DNA of 64,000 nucleotides from Azadirachta indica (GCA_022749755.1 CM040448.1:3716481-3780480); one strand, 5' to 3'; counted from the stretch's first letter, positions 10,515-22,849 are shown. Translations and numbers: made by a program. The notes: generated by a model not told the origin, from the sequence alone.

Positions 10515-12346
10515 TCATACAGATTAATTAACGAATAATATGTTGCTTGTGTTTCTTTCTTGCTTAACTATATATGTAGAATTTATCGTTATTAATATAG
10601 CACTTTTTCCCTTTTGCAAATTATTTCTTTTACAAATATGTTTCTAATTTCTACCAAGAGTAATGCACATTAAAATTATGTATATCATCTTATTTAAAGA
10701 CTACATTAATGTGGCAAAATATAATATTTAGAGTAAAAAAAAATACATTATTCACAATAAATAAATAAATATAAAATAAAAAGCAAACCTACGAATTTAA
10801 TTTACAATACTTTTATAATAAGGTATGCCCAAATTTTTTTTACAGTTGCAGAGTATATGTATTTAAATTGAGGTGTTGTAACTGTACAACTATAGTTACA
10901 GTGAAACAAAAATTCTAAATATCAAATATTACAAAAAAATTATGTAGATTTCACGCAAAGTTAATGTAAATTTATTGTCAAAGCTAAATGGCCAATGATA
11001 ATACCAAACATACCCTTAATACATCATAATCAGAGTGATCTTTTGTGTGCGATTGCCACCCTTTTACTGTTTACTTCATAAAGATAGAAAAAAACATATA
11101 TGCATGGTTATTTATCTTAAAGGCCTCAAATGACTAAGCCTTGCTAAAAAGAGTCTAAGAATACTGAGAGAAAGCCTAAAAGGTAAGGTTGGGATTAACA
11201 GGTAAAAACTTATAACAGCATTAATAGACACTTTTTTTTTTTAAAGATTATATATTATAAATCTACTAATATGTAACTAGATATCTACTGGTTTATATAA
11301 ACAGAGATTTATTGGAATTCTATTGGAAAGATAACCTACAGTTGTAGTACACCTGACATGCAGAAGATTGCTTTAATTGTAGAAGGAGTATTATACCTAG
11401 AAATCTTTGTGAAAGCCCTATATTATCGAGAAATTTCTACCAGTATAACTGGTAGGAATTGAACACACTCCCTTTTAAGGGAGTGTGTTCTGATCATCAA
11501 GGTTAACTATGGACTCATTTTTTGAGAATACGAGGGAAGCAATAAAATGAGTTTGGTATAAGCAAGGGACCTATGTTAACAAATTAATGAATGGAGAATG
11601 AAAATAAAGATCAACCTGAGGGCTTTATATTGCAGGAGGTCAATTGGCAATAGCCAATAGTGACATTCTACAAGGTTATAAAGGCTCCAAGAGGGCCCTA
11701 CCAAAATAAAATCTCTAATGAAAGAATAATACTTATATGCTACTGAGGAAGGACAAGGGAAATTGGAAACCTACTTATAACAACTTCCATATTGGTACAG
11801 AATAAATCTCCTTTTACCCTAAACGATGAGTAAGCTCACATAACATCATAATTATACCATGCACAAACTTTTCCGATAAGCAAAATGATAGCTAAGTAAA
11901 GCAACGATAAGAGGCAGCACAGCAGAAAATATAATAAAGATAGGAGGTAAGAAAAAAAGAGGCATGTTATTTTAGACTATTCAACTCTCTCTCCACTAAA
12001 ACAAATTGTTGTCTATTCTATATTTCTTCTCTCTATCAAGCAAATCTTGAGCTTTTATTTCTATTACTTAACTTACTGACTTAGGTTTCAGGGAGCACAC
12101 TCTGGGTAATGCCTCTCAATAGGGGCGGAGCCAGAATCTAAAGTCGGATCGCATGATAACATAAATTTTTCAATTTAAAAAATCAATAAATAAATATTAA
12201 AAATAATTTTATTATTCAACATTAAAAATATAGATAAATAAAAATCTTTAGAGATTTGAAAGGTTATTTTTCAAAATTTAGAGAACTGATATTAGATATT
12301 AACGGTAATAATGAATTGACTTTTAAATTTTTGGTACTTTTTCTTT
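10515..12346. other. Intergenic, AT-rich, with a pair of hairpins
   Basis: No coding sequence supported. It contains two adjacent inverted repeats at 11437-11490 (separate entry). The stretch from about 11950 to 12110, pyrimidine-rich and ending near TTTCAGGGAGCACACTCTGGG, looks like the R-U5 end of an LTR, but I found no partner. A GGGGCGGAGCCAG motif at 12121-12134 resembles the terminus of some hAT-like elements. Bases 12319-12346 duplicate the right flank of the next element. Confidence 0.4.
11437..11490. repeat. Two adjacent perfect inverted repeats
   Basis: The first is CTACCAGT-ATA-ACTGGTAG (11437-11455): 8-base arms with a 3-base loop. The second, 11461-11490, has 14-base arms (GAACACACTCCCTT and its complement) around a central TT. 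Five bases separate them. In RNA each would form a hairpin, the second very stable. Neither is followed by a coding sequence. Confidence 0.7.
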
Positions 12347-12821
12347 TAATAGGCCTCATGCCGACGAGCGCAAATATAAGTTCAATCTAGATGGGGGTCT
12401 GTTCAGTTTAGCTGAGGACAAGTCATGGTTAGTCAGATGTTGTGCAAGGAAATCTATTGGAATTAGATATAGGTGAATCATAGTTTTGGCGAACACCGAA
12501 TGGATAGAAGCCTGTTATTGACTGATTAGGGGAGATTTAACCATAATGGAAACTATTATTCATTAGGATCCTTATGAGGATAGGAAACCAAATTGAATCG
12601 AAATCCTAATTCAATACATATTAAAATTCTAATGAGGGACGCTCCTAATGGTATTAGGATAAGGAGATTAGCACTTATATCTATACCATATTCTATTCAT
12701 GTAAATTCACTGATAATTTTTCTAAAATAAGTAATAAAGAAAAATTTCCTTTCTAAGGAAGAAGCGCGAAGAATTCAATTTTTACTACAAGATATCAAAA
12801 CTACAAATTTTAATATCAATA
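12347..12821 (+). repeat. Left LTR of the Tat element, 5'-truncated
   Basis: Matches the right LTR from its base 21031 onward, for instance the shared GATGGGGGTCTGTTCA-like stretch and ACTGATTAGGGGAGATTTAACCA, and ends at ATCAATA where the right LTR ends ATCAACA. The first 32 or so bases of the LTR, including the TG terminus, are missing. In their place lies a 28-base copy of the sequence that follows the right LTR. Confidence 0.8.
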
Positions 12822-12822
12822 G

Positions 12823-12841
12823 TTAGCATTATTTGTGGGAA
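12823..12841 (+). other. Degenerate primer-binding site of the Tat element
   Basis: Directly after the left LTR. The 3' half, TTTGTGGGAA, resembles the GTCTGTGGGAA end of primer-binding sites common in Ty3/gypsy elements. The 5' half, which would be GGCGCC, has decayed. The tRNA is not assigned. Confidence 0.4.
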
Positions 12842-12989
12842 TCAGGTAGCTATGGTAGTAATTAAGGAGTAGCAAGTCATTAGAAGGCACCCAACCATAT
12901 GGATTAAGGAAGAAGACTCATTATATTCCAATACTCAATCGCTTCCATTATGGCAATCTCAGGGACAAATGACGGTCACCGTCAGAGAT

Positions 12990-14760
12990 ATGGACATAAC
13001 TTAAATTATGCATAGGTTGCAGGAAAGCACCATAAATACTTGGAGAAGGACAAATAGGTTAAGGCCTTGGAAGGTAAGACACAGACAATGGAAAAGAAAA
13101 TCGAAAGTCTTAAAAAGATGATTCGAGAAGGCTTAGCAGGTAGACAAATTCTGAAAAATTCGGGGCTGCTAGAAAATAAAGAAAGCATTACCTCACAGAG
13201 GGTACCATACGAAGAGTTATCCCCAGTGAGAAGATTAGAAAGTAGATATTGAGAACATAATAATAGCCAAAAGCAAAAACACGCATCTGCCTTAAAAGAA
13301 AGGGCTCAAGATGAGAAACAGGTACACGAATGTCAGAATAAAAGAACATTCATACAGATTCACAAAGAACTAAAACACAGACCAACCAATGTTTAGCGTG
13401 ATCTTAATCGAAACAAAAGAATATCTAAACATGGCTTGAGTTCGCTGGATATGAGAACCTACTTAGACCAGAAATGTAAAAGAGACAAAGAAAAGCCTAC
13501 CACAGAAAAAATTTCGAACATATTGAGCTCGAGGCTGATCAGGTAGTGAACAAGAAAGAAATGGAAAAGAGGATTTAGAAAGTTATTGAAGAATTGTAGG
13601 CTTAGAGGGAAAAACTGACAACCAAATGAAAATCAATCAAACGGATTGATGTTTTTGTTGAAATTGTCATTTTCTAAGGAAATTCAAGATCTAATCTTAT
13701 CACAAAAATTTAAAATGGCTCAAATCCTACCATATATGGGGAAAATAAACCCAATGTTACACATCAATTTTTTCAAGGAGATGATGGCAATCCAAGGCTT
13801 GATAGAATTACAAATGTGTTGTCCCTTTTCCTTGACCTTGGAAGGTTAAGGTAATGGTATAAGAATCTGAGGCTAAGAAGTGTGAAACATTTTGATCTGT
13901 TTTGCGAGCAATTATTACTATGTTTAGAGGAGCGGTGAATACAGTAAAAAATCCATGTTTATTGCTATTATTAAAACAAGGAGGATATGAAACTTTAAAG
14001 AACCTTATAAAAAGATATCACAAAGAGGTCGTAGAAGTAGGGATATTCACTCATCCCTTAGCATTAAAAGGATTAAAAAGAGGACTATAAATGGATAAAG
14101 GATGGTTCGCGGTACATAAGCAACCATGACCATATATGAGTAGGCTTGAAAGGAGATCCTTTAAGAAATTGAGATCAAAAATCGAATATTGTTAAAAAAG
14201 AAAGAGGAAAGGTTAGAAGAATCCGAGATAAGGGCAGGGGATTTTCAATGCTCACGATACGATGATAGATTTGAACAGAGGCCAAACTACGGATTCTAGC
14301 CCCCAAGATATGAAAGAAGAGTAGAACAGCAAAAAGAGTTCTTTTCCCTACTTAGGGAAGAGGTTAAAAGAGTTGCTTCGATGTAAGATAGAAGAAAGTT
14401 TACTGAGCTCAACATGCCCTTATCGATGATCTATGAGGAGATTAAAGTTTTAAGTCTATTACTCGGCCCACGCCCTTTAAGGTCAACATTGAGTGTTCGT
14501 GATAAGGAAAAAAAATGTGTATTCCACCAAGACCATGGGTATACAATTGATCATTGTTCGGACTTGAGGGAGAAATTAGAGATCTTTGTACGGAATAATT
14601 ATTTGGACGGATATAAGGCAACGACACATGAGACGGGAAAAGGTTCCAAGCATAGAAAAGCTGTGTTGAAAGATACAGTCCATAGGAGTATAGTGATTTC
14701 AGGAAAACTAACACTAGCAGGAACTCATTGTGAAAATACTCATTGTGAAATACTTTTATA
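12990..14760 (+). pseudogene. Tat element gag (relic)
   Basis: Broken open stretches match the Tat gag. At 13646-13849 lies the capsid-like segment with F-K-M-A-Q ... Y-M-G-K-I-N-P. At 14414-14761 lies the C-terminal segment with C-x-F-H-Q-D-H-G-Y (Tat: Y-C-x-F-H-x-D-x-G-H) followed by the D-H-C-x-x-L-R-E-K-L-E segment typical of the family. Gag forms the virus-like particle that packages element RNA. At least four stops and several frameshifts interrupt it. Confidence 0.7.
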
Positions 14761-15170
14761 ACCCAACATGTAATAGATGTTATAGCTGAAAAGGAACCAA
14801 GATTGACCCCAATCTCAATTATGTTTACGGATGAGGATGAAGCAAGAGTTAATTACCCCTATGACAATGCTTTGGTGGTAACGTTGGAGATCGGCTCAAC
14901 TAAGGTCAATAGGGTTTTAGCAGATATAAGGAGTTCAGCTAACATAATATTTAAAGAAAGTTTGGATTCGTAAAAATCGAGAATTTGAAGATAATACCTA
15001 CAGACATAACTTTGTACAAATTTGCTAATTTGTATATTCTCTTGTTAGGCTCAGTTCAGCTGCCATTAAGATAAATCATGTCAAAAGACCACGATAATAG
15101 AGTTTTATGTTGTAGATTTAAAAATTTAATACACTATGATTTTGGAAAAATCTTTCTTGAGAAAGATAAA
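14761..15170 (+). pseudogene. Tat element aspartic protease (relic)
   Basis: The segment beginning near 14815 encodes F-T-D-E-D followed by P-Y-D-N-A-L-V-V-T-L-E-I, characteristic of Tat proteases. The catalytic triplet region reads D-I-R-S-S where active elements have D-N-G-S-S, so the essential glycine is lost. It would have processed the Gag-Pol polyprotein. Confidence 0.65.
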
Positions 15171-15419
15171 GGCAATGGAAAACATATATTATCTGAAACT
15201 TAAATTTATAGTTGATGAAGGAATTAGCGTAGTGCAAAGTGATTAGAGAGTAGCTCGAACTTGCTTTGTAATCTCTTTAAAAAGGTCTTATTATGTAATA
15301 ATGCGGCATGATGAAGAGGCAAAAAAGGAAGACGTTGAACAATTGAGGATGATGGAAAAAATGGAAAAGAAAATGGGACAAGAAGGAATAAGGCCAATAA
15401 TAGAGATGATAGAAAAATT

Positions 15420-16850
15420 GGATTAATATCCTTTAACCCATTAAGACTAGAAAGGGTTACGAAAATTGGCTTCTAGTTGTCTGAAAAAGAGAAAAGGAGT
15501 TTGATCGATTTTTTGAGGGAACATGTAGATGTGTTCACCTAAACTCATAAGGACATGCCAAGAATTGATCTTAAGGTGATTTTACATTAGTTGGTGGTTA
15601 ATCCAACATTCAAGTTTATTAAACAGAAGCAAAGGGCATTTAATTAGGAAAGAAGAGAGGCTATTAAGGTGGAGGTTGGTAAGCTGATTATAAAGGGATT
15701 TATAAGAGATATGTATTATCCAGATTGGGTAGCCAATGTGGAAACAGTCAAGAAGACGAATGGGAAATGGAGAATGTGCGTTGACTTCACTGATTTGAAT
15801 AAGGCTTGCCCAAATAATAGCTTCTTACTTCCACGAATATACCAGTTGGTAGATGTAACAACTAAGCACAAGTTGTTGAGCTTCATGGATGCATTCTCAG
15901 GGTACAACCAAATTAAGATACACGAAGTTGGCCAGAGGAAACAATATTCATGACAGATAAGGGATTATATTGTTACAAAGTGATACCTTTTGATCTGAAG
16001 AATGCAAGAGCAACATTTCAAAATTGGTCAACAAAGTCTTCCGGCCCCTAATTGGGAGAAGAATGGAAGTGTACATAGATGATATTATTACTAAGTCATT
16101 AAAAAAAAGAAGATCATATTTAGCATTTGGGAGAAACTTTTTCCCTGCTCAAAAGATATTATATGAAGTTAAACCCTGAAAAATGTGTATTCAGAGTTAG
16201 CTTAGGAAGCTTATAGGATTCTTTGTTAGTGAACAAGTAATAAAGACCAATTCCCAAAAGGTTCAAGTCATACTAAACATGAAGTCTCCAACAACATAAA
16301 AAGAAGTACAAAGCTTAATAGGGAGGTTGGCTGTACTAAATAAATTCGTATCTAAGGTTACTGATAGGTCTCTTCAATTTTTTTAGGTTATAAAGAAAGG
16401 AAAAAAATATGAAATAAACGAAAGAATATACAGCCAACTTTCAAGAATTGAAAGCCTATTTAGCAAATTCGCCTCATCTTGTAAGTCCAGTAATAGGGAA
16501 CACATTATATCTGTATTTGACAGTAATTGATCACGTAGTAAGCTTAGTATTAGTAAAAAAAGACGAGAAAATTCATCAGCCAATATATTACACTAGTAAA
16601 TCACTATTGGATACGAAGTCACCTTTGGAGAAATTGGCTATTATGCTGGTCATTGTATGAGAAAATTACGCCCCTATTTCTAGGCTCACTCTATACTAGT
16701 TATCATTAATCAGCCTCTACGACAGATATTATACGGACTAGACCTCTTTGAAAGATTGGTTAAATGGACAATCAAGCTTAGTGAATTTGACATAGAATAT
16801 CAACCACGCAAAACTATTAAGGCTTAGGCTTTAGCTAATTTTATTGTAGA
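15420..16850 (+). pseudogene. Tat element reverse transcriptase and RNase H (relic)
   Basis: The clearest part of the element. An open stretch at 15669-15953 holds the RT signature D-F-T-D-L-N-K-A-C-P and F-M-D-A-F-S-G-Y-N-Q-I (first catalytic Asp in F-M-D-A). The second catalytic box, Y-I-D-D, is at 16072-16083 in another frame. RNase H follows, with Y-Y-T-S-K-S-L near 16590 and the tether end near 16800. The frame is broken by stops at about 15600, 15951, 16385 and 16660. RT copies element RNA into DNA; RNase H removes the template. Confidence 0.8.
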
Positions 16851-17039
16851 TAGGTTAATATCGAAAAGGATGATGGTGCGAGAAGCAATCAAGCCAATGA
16901 CAAACTAGGAAGTTAAGAACATGGAAATACAAAAAGGTATCTATTCAAAATAATATGGCGAGATCGGCAAACAATAATATTTAGTCCCTAAAAGGCATGA
17001 CTAAACAAACCTAGAGGAAGAACAAAAAAGGGCTAGACT

Positions 17040-18064
17040 TTAGCATCTGTACATAAGTAGAGCATTAAACATGCAAGGTGGTAGAATCGAAATAATTTTG
17101 GTTGGACCAGAAAACTTAGAGTTAGCCTATGCTCTATACTTCGACTTTAAGGTGATAAACAACGAAGCAAAGTACGAGGCTTTATTAGCCGGACTTGGTT
17201 TACCATTTTTTATTAGAACAAATTATCTTGAAGTAAGAGGAGATTTATAACTAGTGGTGAATTAAGTGTTACGACGATTTCAAGCAAAAGGTAATAATAT
17301 ACACGCCTACCTGAATAGGGTTATGGAGCTAATAAAACCTTTCAAGAAGGTGGTGATAATGCAAATCCTATGATCAGAGAATGCTAAGGTAAACGCTTTG
17401 GCAAAATTAGCCTTAACTTTGTAGGGAAAGTTCCTTGCAATAATTCCTATAAAGACATTATACCAAAAAAGTGTAGGGCAATCGACAATGGAACCTAATC
17501 AGATTAGCACAACATACCATGTTTTAACTTGGATGGATCTGATATGAGAATACATCCTTGAGGGTAAGTTGCCAGAAGATAGAAAAGAAGTCAGAAAAGT
17601 TAAGAACAAATCTTCACGTTATTCAGTAATTGATGGAGTGTTGTACATTGAGGATTTGGGTTACCATAATTATGGTCCATTGATGAAAAAGATGCGAATT
17701 ACATGCTCAAGGATGTTTACATAAGTAGTTGTAGTGATTATGAAGGGGCTAGATCATTGGTGTATCACATCTTTCGTTAGGGATATTATTGGCCGGCATT
17801 ACACGAAGACGCGATGAAGATAGTACAATCTTGCCCAAGATGTTAGTTTCAAGGTGACATTCCTAGACGATCTCCTGAACAGCTCACTATCCTGTTCAGT
17901 CTATGACTTTTCGTTCAGTGAGGACTAGATTTGATTGGTTAATTACCTATCGGATACACTTAAATAAAGTATAAGATAGTTGTTATTGATTATTTTACGA
18001 AATGGGTAAAAACAGAGTTGCTAGCCACTATAACAAAAAGGAAGATCATAGCTTTTGCTATCGA
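17040..18064 (+). pseudogene. Tat archaeal-type RNase H and truncated integrase (relic)
   Basis: At about 17080-17260 lies the second RNase H typical of Tat elements, with N-N-E-A-K-Y-E-A-L-L-A-G-L. From about 17680 the integrase zinc-binding region is visible, followed by the start of the catalytic core, D-Y-F-T-K-W-V (near 17985), which holds the first catalytic Asp. The core stops at about 18064 inside I-x-A-I-D-Y-F, before the second Asp and the Glu. From 18065 the antisense ORF begins, so most of the integrase has been deleted. Confidence 0.7.
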
Positions 18065-19785
18065 TTATTTTAGGATCCGCCTCGGTCTTCTTCTTAGTGG
18101 CCTTGGGTTTAGCAGTTTTCTCTTTAGGGGGCCACTCTTGCTTTGATCAGATCTTTTGGGTAGGTTTGGGGCTTTCTTAGATGCATCCTCAAGCTGGGTT
18201 TCCAGTTCATACAAAATCGAACTAAGTGAGCCTAGTAACTTACCTTTATCTCTCTTCAGAGCCATTTTCTTTACAAACATATGGAAAAGAAAAAGAAGTA
18301 AGAATTCATGAAATCAGATGAAAATCATAAAGAAACCATGAAACACTTACTTGTTTAATCTTTGGAGTGGAGTCCCTTTCTACTCTTAAAGCAGCTTCTA
18401 ACTCTTCGCGAGTGAGAACGACCTCGACAAAACCTGAGTTGATAAGTTGATGAAGAATGAGTTCTTTTTGGCTTACTGGCTTCGCACACCCACCATCAAT
18501 CTTTGCGAGAATTGGAGTGGCTAGATCAGGTCTTGGTCCTCAGATAGCTGCACAAGTTGAATTTTATTAGATATTTTTTATTAGTAGAAAAATCAAGATA
18601 CTCATTATTTGATTCAATGTGCTTATAGAGAACAGGCTTATACACATAAAGCATAGGGTCGCATATATTTATCTTAGCCAAAGAAGACTGATACCAATCA
18701 TAGCCGTATAAAACCACCTATCTTTCCAATCCTTATTACATGGAGGATTACCCATGACTAACTTAGGGGTGTTGGTGCGGGTTTGGAGATAGTAAAATTT
18801 AGGGTATTTCTTTTTCTCCTTTTTTGAACAAAAATAAATATTTAATCTCTTCAATGGTCGAGGAGGATTGTTTTCCCTAGCCCAGATTACGTGTAATTTG
18901 GAAATGGTCCTTCAACCATTTTAGTGCAGTTGGTAGGGAGGAATTCCAAAACCATGGAATAGGGCAGCAAAGTATGGTTGGAGAGGCAATCTAACTTGAA
19001 GAGAAATAACTCCTCATTAAAAGCTACTTCATCACCCCTAGGACGATTGAAAAACTTATTAGCTTTAGGAACTTTAAGAGTGATAGAATTTGGGATTTGG
19101 TAAAGTCTCATAAAAACCCTAAGGTTAGCTTTAGTGATGGTGGAAGGAAATCTGTCAGCATTAAAAGGACTGTTTCTCTAGTCAAATCAAAAGGGGGTAT
19201 TGATGGATAATAAGGCTTGATTAGCTTCATCCTGCTCATCCTTAGAATTTTCTTCACCCTTCTTCACCAATGCTCTCGTACTTAGTACTTTCTTTACTTT
19301 GTGGGAAATGTTTCAAGCACAAAATTCATTGGCTCTAACTTAAGGCTATGAGGTTTGAGAGTTTGGTTTGATGAAGTAGAGTGGTCAGATCCTTGGGTAA
19401 CCCTATTTACAAGATTTTAAAGATTTTAAAGAACTTATTGATCTCTTATATCAGTTTGTTTAGAGTCCATCCTTTTCTCTACGAAGTCAGAAAAACTATC
19501 AGATAAAATTACCACCTCAGGTTCTAGTTGAAAATATTGGAGGGTATTTGATTTGGGGTCTAAGATGATTAAAGGAGTTTCAACGGTGAGGTCTAATATG
19601 GCTAAGGGTTGGGCTCTTCTTAAAGAAATGGTTCTCTGCTCTCTAATAAGTTCAACTATAATTCTATGAGGAAGTTGGTTCAAGGCTTTGTAATCGATCT
19701 CAGAAGAGCTTGTTGAGGAAGTATGAAATTCGCTCACTGGGTCACTACAAATATCTCTCACATTAAGTCTCTCTAGTCTTGTCAT
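18065..19785 (-). pseudogene. Antisense ORF region of the Tat element (relic)
   Basis: On the minus strand, opposite to gag-pol, a broken coding region runs from a Met at 19785 to about 18065. Its first 116 residues (19785-19435) are open. Later segments carry V-P-K-A-N (19111 on), R-L-P-L-Q-P-Y-F-A, and a W-K-D-R-W-F-Y segment (near 18720), which resemble the acquired antisense ORFs (aORFs) described in Tat-lineage elements and often labelled putative plant transposon protein. The C-terminal part (18280-18065) is lysine- and arginine-rich. Stops and frameshifts break it. The function of these ORFs is not established. Confidence 0.6.
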
Positions 19786-20981
19786 GATTAACCTAAAAAA
19801 ATATCAACATGGGTTGGTCAGTTTAGAATTTTCCCCACAATATAACTAAAATAAGTTAGTTTCGTTTAGATAGAACTCTTATTTACCTAAAAAGGGCAAA
19901 CCTTGGTGCATGAGGTCAAGGAAATATTTTCTTCTAGTTGTAAACATATCTCTATAGGTTTCTAAGGAGCTTTTAGGTTAAAGTTTGAACTCAACCAAAT
20001 CCTTATTTAGATAAAAGAAACCCAAACACCAGAATTTGGTTCCAATACACTTTTTGTCGATTTTACTTATTTTTCAAGGTTGATTCTAACATTTTAAGAC
20101 ATGAAAATAAGTTGGAATTATAGGAAAACCACAAAAAACAAACCAAGGTAGAACATAGCATTTCTGTCAAACAACATAGCAAAATCCCGTCTCAGTGATT
20201 GGAAAAAAGCATATGACAATGGACTTGGGAAAAAAAATAGTTTACTTGTTTGAAGAGTTCGTTAATGGGCGAGGGCGGACGCCGTATATACAACAGAACT
20301 TGCTTGTAGGTAGAGAAGAAAGCTTTTAAAGAACATAAAGCTTAAGAAAGTTTAAGTTTTGCAGAATACATAAAAAGGTAAAATGGTGAAGGCATAAACC
20401 ACAACCTTATACCCATTTCTTGGCTATCTTTAATCTTTGTTACAATAAAGATTAATGGTCCTGATGACACCATAACATTACCTGCTGATGTGGCAATCTT
20501 GAGTTGAAAAAAAGATGCAACAGGCTAGTGACATGAAGGCAGGTGGTAAGGCAGTGAAAAATTCAAGTGCAATCATCATTTTCCCATTTATACGCATTAA
20601 TTATTGATGTGAAATTCAAAAAATTGAGCAATCACATCACGCGCCATTGAAGTTTCGCTAAAACACCAAAAGTTACCATTATGTTCAGCTTTTGTTTTTA
20701 TGGGAGCCAATTTTGATTGGGGCCCAGGGACTTAGTGGTGTTTAGACATGGAAATAGCTGGGATATCTATTTGGGAAATAGTTGGTGATGATATGTTCAT
20801 CTCGAAAAGATACTGTTGACCATGTTTAAATCGATGTTGTGGTCAGTTTAATGTTTTTCATTTAAGGCAGGGAAATTATTCAAAGGGGGTTATGTTCAGG
20901 ACATGATACTACAAAGTTGGAGAATTCAAGTCTAGTAGATCATCCTCAAATGAAGTTTCTAGTGGAAGTGCTAATGTGACT

Positions 20982-20997
20982 AAAAAACTAAAGGGGC
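20982..20997 (+). other. Polypurine tract of the Tat element
   Basis: AAAAAACTAAAGGGG directly upstream of the right LTR, the primer for plus-strand DNA synthesis. Confidence 0.6.
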
Positions 20998-20998
20998 T

Positions 20999-21521
20999 TG
21001 ATGTTTGGGAAATAGCTTAGCACCCATAGAGTTAATGGGCCTTATGTTGGTAAGCCTAAATATAGGTTTAGTCTATATGGGGGTCTGTTCAATTCGGCCG
21101 ATGACAAGTTCTGGTCAGGTCATGGTTAGTCAGATGTCACGTAAGGATATCTATTAGGATAAGATATAGGCAAATCATAGTTTTGGCAAACACCGAATGG
21201 ATAAGAAGCTTATTATTGACTGATTAGGGGAGATTTAACCACCATTATGAAACCATTGTTCATTAGAATCTTTATGAGGATAGGAAATTAATTGAATTCG
21301 AAATCTTAATTCGAGATGTATTGAAATTTTGATGGGCGACACTCCTAATGCTATTAGGATAAGGAGATCAGGACTTATACATATACCACATTCTATTCAT
21401 GTAAAGTTATTGATAATTTTTCTAAAATAAGCAATAAAGAAGATTTTCCTTTCTAGTAAAGAAGCGAGAAAAGTTCAATATTTATTATGAGATATCAAAA
21501 CTGTAAATTTCAGTATCAACA
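20999..21521 (+). repeat. Right LTR of the Tat element
   Basis: Starts TGATGTTTGG after the polypurine tract and ends CAGTATCAACA, 523 bases. It shares long stretches with the left LTR at 12347-12821, with many substitutions between them, so the insertion is old. Confidence 0.8.
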
Positions 21522-22761
21522 ACTTCTAAATTTTTGGTACTTTTTCGTCTAAAAAGTTGATCAATTGTAAATGTCTTTCTATATGTAAAATTTTAAAAAA
21601 AAAATTAAATACATTTCTTGTGTTATTTTATCATAGAAAAATAACATTATATACATAATTATTTTAATTTATAATTATATTTATATAATTCCATTTTTAA
21701 AAAATTTAAATAGTATATGAATTTTAAAAGACTCACATAAAAATATTTTGAAGATACTAACTTTTTCTCTTTTAAGAGTTTTTGATAACTTTTTCTTTTT
21801 ACCTTGAGTTGAAGAGAGAAAACAAAGAAAAATGAAAAAGTTAGTATTTTTTTATTATTTTATAGAAGTCTATTGATACACACACAAGAAAAAAATTCTA
21901 AATATATAGTTTTTCTACCAGAAAAAGATTTTCAATTATATAATTTTTCTAAAAAAAATTCAATTATATTTCAATTATATTAAGCACAAAATTAAATAAG
22001 AAGTTCTTTACAAGAAAAAAATTACTTTATTAGTAAAGTATTAATAAATAAGTTTAAAAAAAAAAGGCATCTTTGATTAATTTATTATTATATAATTTAA
22101 AAGTAAATAATTAAAAATATAAAAAATAACACTCCCTATTTAAATCAAAATATAATAGTGGGACCATTTAATTGTCAATGACATTTTAATTCAAAAGTAT
22201 AAAATCTTTGAAAGGAGTGGGGAGGACCGAAACGGATATTTTAAACAAAATTCCCATCATCCTAACATTTTATTGAGAAATTCTGTTCTGTGAAGTCCTG
22301 GGGGCCCATGGCCCCCTCAAGCCCTTGAATGTCTACGCCACTGCACCCTCATCCTCCTCCATTAGGTTTCTTTCTTTGACTGATCAATCATTCAGGATCC
22401 TAAAGAAGCCTTTCACTTGTAAAGTGGAGAGCTTCAGGAGTTCATTTTAGCTATTGTGTACATCTACTTGTTTGTGCTCCTACTCAGATAGGGACAAAAA
22501 TATGCACCAAAAAAATACATATATGTATTATTATAGACTGGCAGGCGGTATATCCAAAGCCCGGACGGTTAAAAATTCAGGAAAAATTAAATGTTGCTAT
22601 CATGTTTCTTTTATAGTTTTATAATATTCAACGATGCTTTTATTAATTTAAGGCTTCAATTTTCTATATTTGAAACATAAAAAATAAAAGTAAGAAGCCA
22701 AAAACTAATAGCTATATGTTAATTAAATATATATGAACGTTTTATGCTCTAACAAGGATAT
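21522..22761. other. Intergenic, very AT-rich
   Basis: Begins with a 28-base stretch also found at 12319-12346. Poly-A/T sequence follows. Near 22295-22343 there is a G/C-rich stretch ending in CTACGCCACTG, whose reverse complement CAGTGGCGTAG resembles hAT-like termini. From about 22610 the sequence matches the upstream region of SABATH B and E. Confidence 0.4.
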
Positions 22762-22769
22762 TATAGAAA
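22762..22769 (+). promoter_or_regulatory. Altered TATA element of SABATH C
   Basis: TATAGAAA stands where the aligned upstream regions of B and E have TATATAAA. The neighbouring sequence has also diverged. It may weaken the core promoter, or another nearby AT run (about 22722-22735) may serve. Confidence 0.35.
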
Positions 22770-22849
22770 TCAATATTATTTTTGGATTGAAGGAGAAATA
22801 CAAACTTAAAAGTATATTTGTTTTCAATCTCAGAGGGAGAACAGAAAAG

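Larger units (their letters stand above)
12347..21521 (+). mobile_element. Ty3/gypsy LTR retrotransposon, Tat lineage, decayed
   Basis: About 9.2 kb. It has a 5'-truncated left LTR (12347-12821), gag, protease, reverse transcriptase with RNase H, a second (archaeal-type) RNase H region, a truncated integrase, an antisense ORF region and a full right LTR (20999-21521) preceded by a purine tract. Two RNase H regions plus extra ORFs between integrase and 3' LTR, often antisense, are known marks of the Tat lineage. Stops and frameshifts occur throughout, and the integrase core is cut short at about 18064. Confidence 0.85.
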
